Made by a program: the position numbers and the translations under genes. A stretch of DNA of 17,080 nucleotides. Origin: Cyanobacteria bacterium UBA11153. Its GTDB lineage: Bacteria; Cyanobacteriota; Cyanobacteriia; Cyanobacteriales; Coleofasciculaceae. Below are positions 7,961-16,097 of the stretch, one piece after another. The notes beneath the pieces are model-generated. The model saw only the letters and a program-made list of their open reading frames with translations, was not told the origin of the DNA and made no database searches. The DNA lies in NCBI GenBank assembly GCA_003511885.1, contig DOIX01000079.1, positions 21,775-38,854 of the forward strand, read 5' to 3'. Each line of letters opens with the position of its first letter. Positions within the stretch are counted from its first letter, which is position 1.

Positions 7961-8959
7961 GTGCTGCAAGTCAAACCGATAATTTTAGTGACTGGTGGAG
8001 CCGGATATATTGGCTCTCATACCGTATTAGCGCTCTTGAGGGCAGGTTACAGGGTTATTGTACTGGATAACCTAGTGAGCGGACACCGAGAGTTTGTGAC
8101 AGATATATTACAGGTGGAGCTGGTGGTGGGGGATATTTGCGATCGCCCAATGTTAGATCGGCTCTTTGCCCAGTACAATATCGCCGCCGTACTCCACTTT
8201 GCCGCTTATATCGCCGTGGGTGAGTCAGCGATCCACCCAGCCAAATATTACCGCAATAATGTCAGCGGCACTCTCACTCTCCTCGAAGCTATGGTGGCAG
8301 CTAATGTGAAAAAATTAGTTTTTCCCTCCACCTGCGCCGTCTACGGGATGCCAAAGCAAATACCCATGACCGAAGACCATCCACAAGATCCCCTTAATCC
8401 CTATGCTACCAGTAAGTGGATGATGGAACTGATGTTAGCTGATTTCGATCGAGCATATAATTTACGCTCAGTAGTCTTCCGCTTCTTCAATGCGGCTGGG
8501 GCTAACTCGGAGGGGTTACTGGGGGAAGATCATCACCCAGAAACTCACCTCATACCTTTGGCACTTTTAACTGCTTTGGGCAAAAGGGAGTCCATTTCCA
8601 TCTGCGGAACTGATTATCCCACACCCGATGGTACCTGTTTGCGAGACTATATCCATGTTAGTGACTTGGCAAATGCCCATATCCTGGCTCTGGAATATCT
8701 CCTGGCAGGGGGTAAAAGTGAAGTGTTTAATCTCGGCAATGGCAACGGCTTCTCCGTGCGAGAGGTGATTCAAACCGTCCAGGAAATCACTGGCAAGGAT
8801 CTTAGAATCATGGAGTGCGATCGCCGTCCTGGGGATGCCCCTATTTTAGTGGGTACTAGTGACAAAGTAAGAGAAATTCTGGGTTGGTACGCTCAATATC
8901 CAGACTTAAGTACAATTATCACTGACGCTTGGCAGTGGCATCAACATCGTCATGGCTGA
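7961..8959 (+). CDS. galE: UDP-glucose 4-epimerase
   Basis: A 332-residue extended short-chain dehydrogenase of normal GalE length that interconverts UDP-glucose and UDP-galactose in the cytoplasm through a transient 4-keto intermediate with bound NAD. The Rossmann motif TGGAGYIGSHT is at 11-21, followed by LDNL (35-38) that reads the NAD ribose, GDIC (57-60) and FAAYIAVGES (80-89). The catalytic set is S123/T124 (FPSTCAVYG), Y148 and K152 (YATSK), and FFNAAGA follows as expected. The start is GTG at 7961; no in-frame ATG lies upstream close enough, and the Rossmann fold begins seven residues in. It opens the plus-strand block of sugar nucleotide and glycosyltransfer genes, so it probably supplies UDP-galactose for polysaccharide, though it also serves general galactose metabolism. 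Heptamer arrays of related sequence in opposite orientation lie on both sides. Confidence 0.96.
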   Translation: MLQVKPIILVTGGAGYIGSHTVLALLRAGYRVIVLDNLVSGHREFVTDILQVELVVGDICDRPMLDRLFAQYNIAAVLHFAAYIAVGESAIHPAKYYRNNVSGTLTLLEAMVAANVKKLVFPSTCAVYGMPKQIPMTEDHPQDPLNPYATSKWMMELMLADFDRAYNLRSVVFRFFNAAGANSEGLLGEDHHPETHLIPLALLTALGKRESISICGTDYPTPDGTCLRDYIHVSDLANAHILALEYLLAGGKSEVFNLGNGNGFSVREVIQTVQEITGKDLRIMECDRRPGDAPILVGTSDKVREILGWYAQYPDLSTIITDAWQWHQHRHG

Positions 8960-8960
8960 A

Positions 8961-8995
8961 GTTGTTAGTTGTTATTTGTTTTTGGTTGGTTGTTT
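8961..8995. repeat. Degenerate GTTGTTA heptamer array
   Basis: Five 7-base units starting two bases after the galE stop codon: GTTGTTA twice, then TTTGTTT, TTGGTTG and GTTGTTT. Read on the other strand they resemble the CAAATAA array in front of galE, so galE is bracketed by related repeats in inverted orientation. Confidence 0.6.
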
Positions 8996-9170
8996 TTCGG
9001 TCTTGGTTGTTTGCCAGCAATCGCGTTCATAATCTTCCCTAACTAGCGCGGGACAACCCAAGAGAAAAATGACCAAATTACCTGGGTATCTACCAACAGT
9101 TAATAACTCCAAACCAATCAAGCAGCAAATTGTCTAATTTTTAGTTAATTTTGGATTAAAAAAATTGCTA

Positions 9171-9518
9171 GTGAATAAGGAAAATCAGACTGGAAATACT
9201 CAAGGTAATCAAAATCCTCCTCAAAAGGGTACGATTTCTGTAGAAGCTCGTATCAGTCGCTTGGAGGCAATTGTCGGACAAATTGGTCAAGCACTAATCT
9301 CGACTACTGAGACGGTTGAAGGTCTAGCCCATCGAGTTGATGCCCTGGCTGTCAGCGTCCAACATCAAGGACAGCAAGTCCAACAACAGGGATACCAACT
9401 ATTTGCTCTCAGCGATGCCGTCCAAACCTTAGCAGAGCGTCAAAATGAGTCCTTAGATCGTCTGGGAGAATTGATTGAAACGCTGCAACGTATCGCTACT
9501 GCTCTCGAAGCCAAATAA
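9171..9518 (+). CDS. Small coiled-coil protein, uncharacterised
   Basis: A 115-residue soluble protein with no recognised domain. Residues 1-20 are polar and rich in N, Q and G (low complexity), and the rest is one long predicted helix with heptad spacing of hydrophobic residues. The repeated patterns ISRLEAIVGQIGQAL, VEGLAHRVDALAVSV and LDRLGELIETLQRIATAL suggest a coiled coil, probably oligomeric. There is no signal peptide or membrane segment, and no cysteine. GTG at 9171 was chosen as start; the in-frame TTG at 9165 is possible, and no clear Shine-Dalgarno sequence decides between them. Coding looks real because the composition and phase are consistent throughout. It may be a structural or scaffolding factor, but location next to polysaccharide genes does not prove a link. 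Confidence 0.7.
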   Translation: MNKENQTGNTQGNQNPPQKGTISVEARISRLEAIVGQIGQALISTTETVEGLAHRVDALAVSVQHQGQQVQQQGYQLFALSDAVQTLAERQNESLDRLGELIETLQRIATALEAK

Positions 9519-9692
9519 AAGTAAAGTCAAAATGGGTAATGGAATAGAGGATCTTGATGCTAGGAATGGAGAATGGAACAGCGGATATCAGGATGAGAAT
9601 AAAATTGGCAATTCATCACTCATGCCTCAAAATCCTCTTCCCCTATTGCCTTAAATAAACAGAATTGTCCAAAACTCAGGAGGATAAAATTG

Positions 9693-10133
9693 ATGGTTCT
9701 TTGGCAAAGGTACTTGATTATGCTAACTGTAGCGGTGGGGATCGGCATATCATTAACTAGCTTTAAGGAAAATAAGATTTCTCAATGTCAGAAGATTATT
9801 GAAGTTGTGAATAATGCTGTCATTCAAGCAAAATCTATCACCACTAGTCCTAATTTGAACGATACTAAAGTGATGGTCAATGCTGCAGATTTGATGGAAA
9901 ATGCCTCGAAAAAAATGGAGGAGACAAAGGTTAAGGATCGAAAGCTTCAAGACTATAGATCTGGTTTTATTAATATGTACCGCGATATCAGTAAGGCCAT
10001 CCGTGACTTTGCTGTGGCTTTTGAGAAAAAAGATCGTAAGGCGGCTGAAGCAGCTCAGATTAATTTGCAGCAAGCGACTATCCCAGAAAAGCAATTAGTT
10101 AAAGATCTGAATATTTACTGTGTAGTGAAGTAA
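9693..10133 (+). CDS. Small exported or anchored helical protein
   Basis: A 146-residue protein that I do not recognise. Residues 7-22 (YLIMLTVAVGIGISLT) form a hydrophobic segment after a short basic start, consistent with a signal peptide or N-terminal anchor. The remainder is charged and helical, resembling a small helical bundle with K/E-rich segments (residues 70-85 and 110-125). There are only two cysteines, C32 right after the hydrophobic segment and C143 near the end, which could join the two ends of the bundle by a disulfide outside the cytoplasm. The ATG at 9693 is favoured over the TTG just before it: AGGAGG at 9678-9683 lies nine bases upstream. It precedes the GT4 gene by 34 bases and may share its transcript. 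It might be an envelope accessory protein, but that is only position-based. Confidence 0.78.
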   Translation: MVLWQRYLIMLTVAVGIGISLTSFKENKISQCQKIIEVVNNAVIQAKSITTSPNLNDTKVMVNAADLMENASKKMEETKVKDRKLQDYRSGFINMYRDISKAIRDFAVAFEKKDRKAAEAAQINLQQATIPEKQLVKDLNIYCVVK

Positions 10134-10134
10134 T

Positions 10135-10170
10135 GAAGGATGAAGGATGAGAAATCAAGGATAAAGGATG
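10135..10170. repeat. GAAGGAT heptamers overlapping a start codon
   Basis: Right after a stop codon (10131-10133) come two perfect GAAGGAT units (10135-10148), a degenerate stretch, and AAGGATA plus AAGGATG (10157-10170). The last unit contains the ATG of the GT4 gene at 10168, and the unit before it supplies AAGG at 10157-10160, seven bases upstream of the ATG, as a usable Shine-Dalgarno sequence. The repeat therefore forms the translation start region. Confidence 0.8.
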
Positions 10171-11307
10171 AAATTTGCTTTAGTTCATGAATGGTTAACT
10201 CCGAAAGCGACTGGGGGATCGGAATTGGTAGTTCGAGAAATATTGCAGCATATTGATGCGGATATTTATGCCTTGATTGACTTTGAATCAACCAATCCTC
10301 ACAGTTATCTGTTTGGACGAAAAATTGGGACAACATTCTTACAAAACATGCCATTGGCTAGCAATGGAGTTCAGAAATATCTACCACTATTGCCCTTAGC
10401 CATCGAACAGTTAGATTTGCGGGCTTATGATGTCATCCTCTCATCATCCCATGCTGTTGCTAAAGGAGTTTTGAGTAGTCCTCAACAGCTACACATTTGT
10501 TACTGTCATACACCAATGCGCTATGCCTGGGATTTAACCTTTGATTATTTGCGCCACAGCGTAATGGGCAGTGGACTTCAAGGTTGGGCAACTCGGTATT
10601 TGCTCCATCAGTTACGTCAGTGGGATGTGGTTTCCGCTAATCGGGTTGACTATTTTATTGCCAACTCTCATCACACAGCTAAACGAATTTGGCGATGTTA
10701 TCGGCGCGAAGCCGAAGTAATTTACCCTCCTGTCAATATCGAGCGCTTTCCTTTCTCTGAGCAAAAAGAAGATTTTTATCTTACCGTCTCCCGGTTAGTG
10801 ACTTACAAGCAAGTATCTGTAATTGTGGAGGCTTTTAATCAATTAGGATATCCTCTAGTTGTTATTGGTGATGGCCCTCAACTGGAGACAATTAGGCAGA
10901 TGGCTAAACCTAACGTCCAATTATTGGGATTCCAACCAGATAAGGTGGTAGAGGAGTATATGGCAAAAGCCAAAGCCTTCGTCTATGCTGCCTGTGAAGA
11001 CTTTGGCATTGCACTGGTGGAAGCAATGGCAGGCGGTACGCCTGTTATCGCTTATGGTGCTGGAGGAGCCTTAGAAATAGTCCTAGATATCCGGAAACAT
11101 CCCAAAGATGGTACAGGTCTATTTTTTATGGAACAAAGTCCCGCTGCGCTAATTGAAGCCGTGAAAATCTTTGCCGCATCCGCTAGCACCTTTAATCCCC
11201 AACGAACCAGACTGGCCGCATCTGCCTTTAGCCCCAACATTTTTCGCGATCGCTATTTGGGTTTCCTGGACAGATGCGATCGCAGCTACCGGGATCATAT
11301 TCCCTAA
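10168..11307 (+). CDS. Family 4 glycosyltransferase
   Basis: A 379-residue retaining GT4 enzyme with the two-domain GT-B fold, of usual length. The N-terminal domain begins with VHEWLTPKATGGSE (6-19), where the GG loop lies close to the donor phosphates, and includes SSSHAVAKG (92-100) and CYCHTPMRYAWD (111-122). The C-terminal donor-binding domain has YPPVNIERF, SRLVTYKQV (208-216, with R209 and K214), GDGP (234-237) and the EX7E motif E277-DFGIALV-E285, followed by GGTPVIA. The pattern resembles the WbaZ group that transfers mannose or a related sugar from GDP or UDP donors to lipid-linked acceptors. No membrane segment is present, so it acts at the cytoplasmic face. Adjacent sugar transferase, gmd and fcl genes suggest a role in building a polysaccharide repeat that may contain GDP-mannose-derived sugars. 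The exact sugar and linkage are not determined. Confidence 0.9.
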   Translation: MKFALVHEWLTPKATGGSELVVREILQHIDADIYALIDFESTNPHSYLFGRKIGTTFLQNMPLASNGVQKYLPLLPLAIEQLDLRAYDVILSSSHAVAKGVLSSPQQLHICYCHTPMRYAWDLTFDYLRHSVMGSGLQGWATRYLLHQLRQWDVVSANRVDYFIANSHHTAKRIWRCYRREAEVIYPPVNIERFPFSEQKEDFYLTVSRLVTYKQVSVIVEAFNQLGYPLVVIGDGPQLETIRQMAKPNVQLLGFQPDKVVEEYMAKAKAFVYAACEDFGIALVEAMAGGTPVIAYGAGGALEIVLDIRKHPKDGTGLFFMEQSPAALIEAVKIFAASASTFNPQRTRLAASAFSPNIFRDRYLGFLDRCDRSYRDHIP

Positions 11308-11570
11308 TTCCAGGAGAAGCTACCTCTCTTCACCTGGGAGAGCAATAGGGAGAGTCCCGTGTTTAATTTCCCCAATTCCCTCTAAAATTCGGGAAGATAA
11401 CCATAAGCTTTGCTAAAGAGGAGCGGCTCAACCAAGCGTGAATTCGTCAAAACGATTCTACCAGTTCCGACCAATCTGGCAAGAAATTTCAATTTGGCGA
11501 TCGCTAAGAGCTATCGCTAGCCGCTTCTGGCTTTATGATCGTGACGTGTGGTGTGAAGTGAAGGAGTAAG

Positions 11571-12302
11571 ATGACTGCCCAAAGCCAACTTATCTCCGTC
11601 AAGGTGTTGCGAGCGTTCGTGAAGCGAGGGTTTCAGACACCCCTGCCGCGAAGCAGACCTCATAGTCTGTCTCAATCCCGCCTAGACGGCAATTTTGCCA
11701 AGCGGCTATTTGATGTCGCTTTTTCTCTATCTGTTCTGATTTTGTTTTCTCCGGTTTATTTGCTATTAGCTCTCCTGATTTCTATCAGTTCCCCTGGACC
11801 GATTTTTTACATTCAGGAGCGGGTGGGTAAAGATTACAAACCGTTTGGTTGCCTCAAATTTAGAACTATGGTGGAAAATGCGGATGAAATTTTGCTAGAT
11901 ATTATGGCCTCATCTCCTGATTTACGTCAGGAATTTGCTGATAATTTCAAGCTCAAGCAAGACCCCAGAATTACGAAGATTGGGAGATTTTTGCGCCTAA
12001 CTAGTTTGGATGAGTTTCCTCAATTTTGGAATGTTTTGAAAGGAGATATGAGTGTAGTAGGCCCAAGACCTTTAGTACCAGAAGAACTACCTAAATATGG
12101 TCGTTATATGGATAAGGTTCTGACAATTAGACCAGGAATTACTGGATTGTGGCAAGTTTCTGGACGGAATGATATTCCTTATGAACGTCGGGTACAAATG
12201 GATGTTTACTATGTTAATTCCCGAAATTTTTGGATTGATTTATGGGTGGTCATGAAAACAATTGGTGTTATCGTATTTCCCAATAATAATGGGGCATATT
12301 GA
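11571..12302 (+). CDS. Polyprenyl-phosphate sugar-1-phosphate transferase
   Basis: A 243-residue enzyme of the bacterial sugar transferase family (PF02397; WbaP, PglC and EpsL relatives) in its small monotopic form. It moves a sugar-1-phosphate from a nucleotide sugar to undecaprenyl phosphate, the first step of polysaccharide repeat assembly. The hydrophobic re-entrant helix spans about 48-72 after a basic stretch (K44, R45) and ends at SSPGPIFY. Then come QERVG, KFRTM (96-100), the catalytic pair D147-E148 (TSLDEFPQFWNVLKGDMS), VGPRP, and RPGITGLWQVSGR. The ATG at 11571 has AAGGAG four bases upstream. Residues 10-37 are arginine-rich and not part of the family; their DNA (about 11600-11665) has a GC-rich, repeat-like look. 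The gene lies between the GT4 gene and gmd. The sugar it transfers is not fixed by sequence; glucose, galactose or an amino sugar are possible. Confidence 0.93.
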   Translation: MTAQSQLISVKVLRAFVKRGFQTPLPRSRPHSLSQSRLDGNFAKRLFDVAFSLSVLILFSPVYLLLALLISISSPGPIFYIQERVGKDYKPFGCLKFRTMVENADEILLDIMASSPDLRQEFADNFKLKQDPRITKIGRFLRLTSLDEFPQFWNVLKGDMSVVGPRPLVPEELPKYGRYMDKVLTIRPGITGLWQVSGRNDIPYERRVQMDVYYVNSRNFWIDLWVVMKTIGVIVFPNNNGAY

Positions 12303-12347
12303 TGGAGGGATGAGTAGAGGGAGCTAGGGTACTGGGTAGCAATTTAT

Positions 12348-12396
12348 CTGTAACCTGTAACTTCTAGCCTGTAACCTCTAATCTCTAACCTCTTGT
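12348..12396. repeat. CTGTAAC / CTCTAAC heptamer array
   Basis: Seven consecutive 7-base units lie between the sugar transferase gene and gmd: CTGTAAC, CTGTAAC, TTCTAGC, CTGTAAC, CTCTAAT, CTCTAAC, CTCTTGT. They are degenerate, but the period is constant. No gene is seen in the 231 bases around it. Confidence 0.75.
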
Positions 12397-12533
12397 AAAC
12401 TAGCGGCAATCTGGAAAATTTTGGGTTAACTTGGAAAATGGTTCGCCCACATCATCAGGAGGGTGTCGCAGTATTAGTTTTCAACAGGCAGGTACTAGCT
12501 GCCATCTCATATTCGTGATAGGAAAATTTTAGG

Positions 12534-14660
12534 ATGACGGAATCCAAGCGAGCTTTAATTACAGGCATTACAGGTCAAGACGGTTCCTACTTAAGCGAGT
12601 TGTTACTGGAAAAAGGTTATGAGGTTCACGGAATTATCCGACGTACCTCCACAATTAACACTGACCGAATCGATCATATCTATCAAGATCCTCATCAAGA
12701 AGATGCTAAGTTATTCCTCCACTACGGTGACTTGACTGATGGGGTGACTTTGCGCCGGATTTTAGAGTTGGTCAAGCCGATTGAAATTTACAATTTAGGT
12801 GCGCAATCCCATGTTAGGGTGAGTTTTGACTCCCCTGAATATACTGCTGATGCGGTGGGAATGGGAACTCTACGCTTGTTGGAAGCAATTCGGGACTATC
12901 GACAGCGTACCGGAATTGATGTCCGTTTTTATCAGGCGGGATCTTCTGAGATGTTTGGCAAAGTTTTGGAAATTCCTCAGAAAGAAACTACTCCTTTTTA
13001 TCCCCGCAGTCCCTACGCTTGTGCTAAGGTTTATGCTCACTGGCAAACTATTAATCATCGCGAGTCTTATGGCATGTTTGCCTGTAATGGCATATTGTTC
13101 AACCACGAATGTGTAATTGATAACACGCCTGTTTTTATTCGTCAGGATGGACTAATCGATCTTTTGCCCATTGAAGATGTGGTTCCCCATCGCACGGATG
13201 CTAAACACGGTCATCGCTACACTACGGATATTACTCCTGAGAATCGTTTTGAAGTGTGGGATGCGAAAGGTTGGGCACAAGTTACTTGCATGACAGCAAC
13301 CTGGAATAGTGCTAAAAATAAGCCGAATAAGCAAGTTCACCGAATTGCTGCCAGAGGGGCGGTATACCATGCTACCAGCGACCACGTAGTTTTTGTCGCC
13401 CAAGGGGAAGAAGCGGTAGAAAAACCTGCTGGTGAGGTGCAAGTAGGTGAATCTTTGGCTTTAATTGATTTGCCTCAACCAACTGAGCAAATTGATATAA
13501 CTCAAACCGAAGCTTGGTTGCTGGGAATGCTAGCGGCTGAGGGCTATGTTAGTGAAGAGGGCAAGGTTAATTTTACTAACCAAGATCCTCTATTACTCGA
13601 TCGCGTGGCGGCATCTTGGCGTAAAGTTGCTGGTGGTAGTGTCTCTCGCTATCTTGCGCCCAGCGGCTTTGAGGGGGGCAAAGAGGTAACGCAACTGCGG
13701 CTCTTTGGTAATCCGGCTTATGGTCGCTATTTGCGCGACTCCCTCTATACTCGTTCTGGTGACAAACGGATTCCTAAGCGGATACTCAATGCCTGCTCTC
13801 AAGAAAGGTTGGCGTTTTTAGAGGGATTTAATGCTGGTGATGGTCTCAAAAGTACCCCTTGTACCTACGAATTTCAAGGGTTTAAAACAGTATCCCCGGT
13901 AATGGCGGCTGGTTTGTATTGGATGGCATTGACAACCCTCAATCAACGAGCAATTATTTGCACTGAGGAAAGGGAGGGTCGTCTATATTACCAAATTAAT
14001 CTTAATTCACCAAATATTGTTGGTGGCAAAGGACAACATTTGGTTAAGCCATTGGCAGAAGTTGTGAAAGCTCAACCAGTTAATTACGGCGGTTGGCTAT
14101 TCGATTTAGCAACTACAACTGGAACTTTCCATGCGGGTATTGGACAGGGGTGGATACACAATTCTCCTCGGCGTGGAGAGACTTTTGTTACCCGGAAGAT
14201 TACTCGCGCCCTTGCCAGAATTGTGGGTGGCTATCAGAAAAAACTCTATCTCGGTAATTTGGAATCTAAACGGGATTGGGGATATGCTAAGGATTATGTT
14301 AAGGCTATGTGGCTGATGCTTCAACAAGAGAAAGCTGATGATTATGTGGTGGCAACGGGGGAAACTCATTCCATTGAGGAATTTCTCGATATTTCCTTTA
14401 ATTATGTCAATCTCAATTGGCGCGATTATGTGGAGTTTGATCAACGCTATCTCCGCCCAGCCGAAGTGGATTTACTTATTGGAGATCCCACTAAAGCTAA
14501 AGAAAAACTGGGTTGGGAACCTTCTGTAACTTTTGCAGAATTGGTCAAGTTAATGGTAGATGCCGATTTGCGATCGCTAAATTTGCCTTGCCCTAGTGGT
14601 AGTACTTCAGAAGTGGATCCAGTTTTCGGCGGTCGTGGCCCTCATATTCCGGTAGATTAA
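12534..14660 (+). CDS. gmd: GDP-mannose 4,6-dehydratase, interrupted by an intein
   Basis: One open frame of 708 codons in which a 351-residue intein (residues 193-543) splits a 357-residue Gmd, the normal size. Gmd converts GDP-D-mannose to GDP-4-keto-6-deoxy-D-mannose, the first step toward GDP-L-fucose. The N-extein has the NADP motif [11 protein letters not shown] (10-20), RRTST, and catalytic residues S137 (threonine in many homologues), E139, Y161 and K165 (SPYACAK). It stops at ILFNHE. The C-extein resumes with [16 protein letters not shown] and continues through [15 protein letters not shown] and [12 protein letters not shown]. Joined, ILFNHE-SPRRG recreates the highly conserved family sequence, so the insertion is exact. 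The C-terminus carries a short non-family tail ([21 protein letters not shown] region). fcl follows downstream and encodes the next enzyme. Activity should require splicing, because the intein breaks a substrate-binding loop. Confidence 0.97.
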   Translation: MTESKRALITGITGQDGSYLSELLLEKGYEVHGIIRRTSTINTDRIDHIYQDPHQEDAKLFLHYGDLTDGVTLRRILELVKPIEIYNLGAQSHVRVSFDSPEYTADAVGMGTLRLLEAIRDYRQRTGIDVRFYQAGSSEMFGKVLEIPQKETTPFYPRSPYACAKVYAHWQTINHRESYGMFACNGILFNHECVIDNTPVFIRQDGLIDLLPIEDVVPHRTDAKHGHRYTTDITPENRFEVWDAKGWAQVTCMTATWNSAKNKPNKQVHRIAARGAVYHATSDHVVFVAQGEEAVEKPAGEVQVGESLALIDLPQPTEQIDITQTEAWLLGMLAAEGYVSEEGKVNFTNQDPLLLDRVAASWRKVAGGSVSRYLAPSGFEGGKEVTQLRLFGNPAYGRYLRDSLYTRSGDKRIPKRILNACSQERLAFLEGFNAGDGLKSTPCTYEFQGFKTVSPVMAAGLYWMALTTLNQRAIICTEEREGRLYYQINLNSPNIVGGKGQHLVKPLAEVVKAQPVNYGGWLFDLATTTGTFHAGIGQGWIHNSPRRGETFVTRKITRALARIVGGYQKKLYLGNLESKRDWGYAKDYVKAMWLMLQQEKADDYVVATGETHSIEEFLDISFNYVNLNWRDYVEFDQRYLRPAEVDLLIGDPTKAKEKLGWEPSVTFAELVKLMVDADLRSLNLPCPSGSTSEVDPVFGGRGPHIPVD
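13110..14162 (+). mobile_element. Intein with LAGLIDADG homing endonuclease in gmd
   Basis: A 351-residue in-frame element. The splicing domain is complete. Block A starts with Cys1 ([14 protein letters not shown]). Block B has the T-x-x-H motif (ATSDHVVFV, residues 280-288 of the precursor). Block F is [15 protein letters not shown] (521-535), and block G is GWIHN (539-543) followed by Ser544 as the +1 nucleophile. Between the halves is a two-motif homing endonuclease: first dodecapeptide [12 protein letters not shown] (329-340, acidic residue E336), then IPKRIL and second dodecapeptide [12 protein letters not shown] (426-437, acidic D436). Both acidic residues are kept, so cleavage of intein-free gmd alleles is plausible. 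It belongs to the Cys1/Ser+1 class 1 architecture. The frame has no stops, and both junctions match uninterrupted Gmd. Splicing and endonuclease activity are inferred, not shown. Confidence 0.95.
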
Positions 14661-14792
14661 TTTATTTTCTGAATAGGGGTAGAGGTTTTCTGGGTGGAGG
14701 ATGAGACGTTTTTTTTGAGCTTTCATCCTTCATCCTTTCTTTGGGGATATCATCTCATTTCCATCAAACGGCAGAACAATGAGGTTAGGCTG

Positions 14793-15737
14793 ATGCAAAA
14801 AGAATCGAAAATATACGTGGCAGGTCATCGCGGTTTAGTAGGTAGTGCCATTGTCAGGAAGTTACAGGAAAATGGCTATCATAATCTGATCCTGAAATCT
14901 AGTGACGAACTTGACTTAAGAAGACAGATAGACGTAGAAGATTTTTTCGCTAGTGAAAGTCCAGATTATGTGTTTTTTGCAGCAGCAAAGGTAGGAGGAA
15001 TTAATGCTAATAATACTTACCGAGCTGAGTTTATTTATGAGAATTTGATGATCGAATCAAACATTATTCATAGTGCTTATTTGTCCAAGGTTAAAAAATT
15101 ACTATTTCTTGGCTCTTCCTGTATCTATCCCAAATTGTCCCCGCAGCCGATGAAGGAAGAATATCTCCTGACGGGGTTTTTGGAGCCAACTAACGAACCT
15201 TACGCGATCGCAAAAATTGCGGGTATCAAATTATGCGAAAATTATTCCCGCCAGTATGGTACGAATTTTATCTCGGCAATGCCGACTAATTTGTACGGTA
15301 TCTATGATAATTTTGATTTGGCTAATTCCCACGTCCTCCCTGCTCTGATGCGGAAAACTCATGAGGCTAAACTGGCTCATGCTGAATCTGTGGAGATTTG
15401 GGGTACAGGTGTAGCATTGCGAGAGTTTTTATATGTGGATGATTTGGCAGAAGCTTTGCTATTCCTGATGAATAATTATAACGAAATTGAGTTCGTTAAT
15501 GTGGGAACAGGGGAGGAAGTTTCGATTAAGGAACTGGCTCTGTTAATTCAAGCTGTTGTTGGTTATCAAGGTGAGTTGAAATTTGATACTTCTAAGCCTG
15601 ATGGTACGCTCAGGAAATTATTGGATACATCGAAACTCAATGGTATAGGTTGGAGGGCAGGTACTTCTTTGAAGGAAGGGCTGGAACTTACTTATAAGTG
15701 GTTTTTGGATAATTATAATGCTATTCGGGGGAAATAA
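14793..15737 (+). CDS. fcl: GDP-L-fucose synthase
   Basis: A 314-residue bifunctional 3,5-epimerase/4-reductase (also called WcaG) that turns the Gmd product into GDP-L-fucose using NADPH. Visible are the nucleotide motif [11 protein letters not shown] (10-20), [12 protein letters not shown] (63-74), catalytic S109 and C110 in GSSCIYPK, Y137 and K141 in EPYAIAK, H180 in [10 protein letters not shown], and [10 protein letters not shown] (210-219), which is diagnostic for the family. The start is ATG at 14793: it puts the Rossmann motif ten residues in and has GAGG upstream. The same frame runs open further up to 14694, but that part is encoded by repeat-like intergenic sequence. It lies 132 bases after gmd on the same strand, and the two are expected to act together; a strong terminator follows. 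Length and catalytic residues are normal. Confidence 0.95.
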   Translation: MQKESKIYVAGHRGLVGSAIVRKLQENGYHNLILKSSDELDLRRQIDVEDFFASESPDYVFFAAAKVGGINANNTYRAEFIYENLMIESNIIHSAYLSKVKKLLFLGSSCIYPKLSPQPMKEEYLLTGFLEPTNEPYAIAKIAGIKLCENYSRQYGTNFISAMPTNLYGIYDNFDLANSHVLPALMRKTHEAKLAHAESVEIWGTGVALREFLYVDDLAEALLFLMNNYNEIEFVNVGTGEEVSIKELALLIQAVVGYQGELKFDTSKPDGTLRKLLDTSKLNGIGWRAGTSLKEGLELTYKWFLDNYNAIRGK

Positions 15738-15747
15738 GCTCGATCCC

Positions 15748-15780
15748 ATCCCTGACTTTTTTAAAGAAGTCAGGGATTTT
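15748..15780 (+). terminator. Rho-independent terminator after fcl
   Basis: A perfect 11-bp stem, ATCCCTGACTT (15748-15758) with AAGTCAGGGAT (15767-15777), with an 8-base loop (further T-A pairs possible), is followed by TTTT within the arm end and trailer. It begins 10 bases after the fcl stop codon and should end the polysaccharide transcript before the cyclo-ligase gene. As the stem is symmetric and preceded by few A residues, activity in the other direction is less likely. Confidence 0.82.
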
Positions 15781-16097
15781 AGAAAAGAGAGGAGAAAATC
15801 TGAAATTAATTCACAATAACGTATAAAATCCGTAAAAGGTCATTAGCCCCCCTTTGGATTATTGTACCGCGATTCGCTGAAACAACGCAATATCGTTCCA
15901 GTATTAAGAATTAATTTCAATAATTTTGACGAAGTTAAGGGACTTTCAGCCTTCGGGCATTTGTAAACGTATGTAAATTCATTGATTTTTCAGAGGGAGA
16001 AGTGAAGGATGAGGGGATAACTCTCTATGGATAATCGGGAAATTCCGGAAAAGTTATTGCCCGAATGCTTCATCCTCAGACTATTCTTTTTACGATC

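Noticed and set aside
13152..13442. A 96-codon minus-strand frame opposite the intein
   Set aside because: It is antisense to well-supported intein coding sequence and has no recognisable family or ribosome binding site.
12534..14660. Reading gmd as a domain fusion or a misassembly
   Set aside because: Both junctions restore the exact Gmd sequence when the insert is removed, and the insert has all splicing blocks and a continuous frame, which fits an intein better.
14694..14792. A 33-codon upstream extension of fcl in frame
   Set aside because: The extra residues are encoded by repeat-like CATCCTTCATCC sequence, do not match the family, and the ATG at 14793 gives the normal N-terminus with GAGG upstream.
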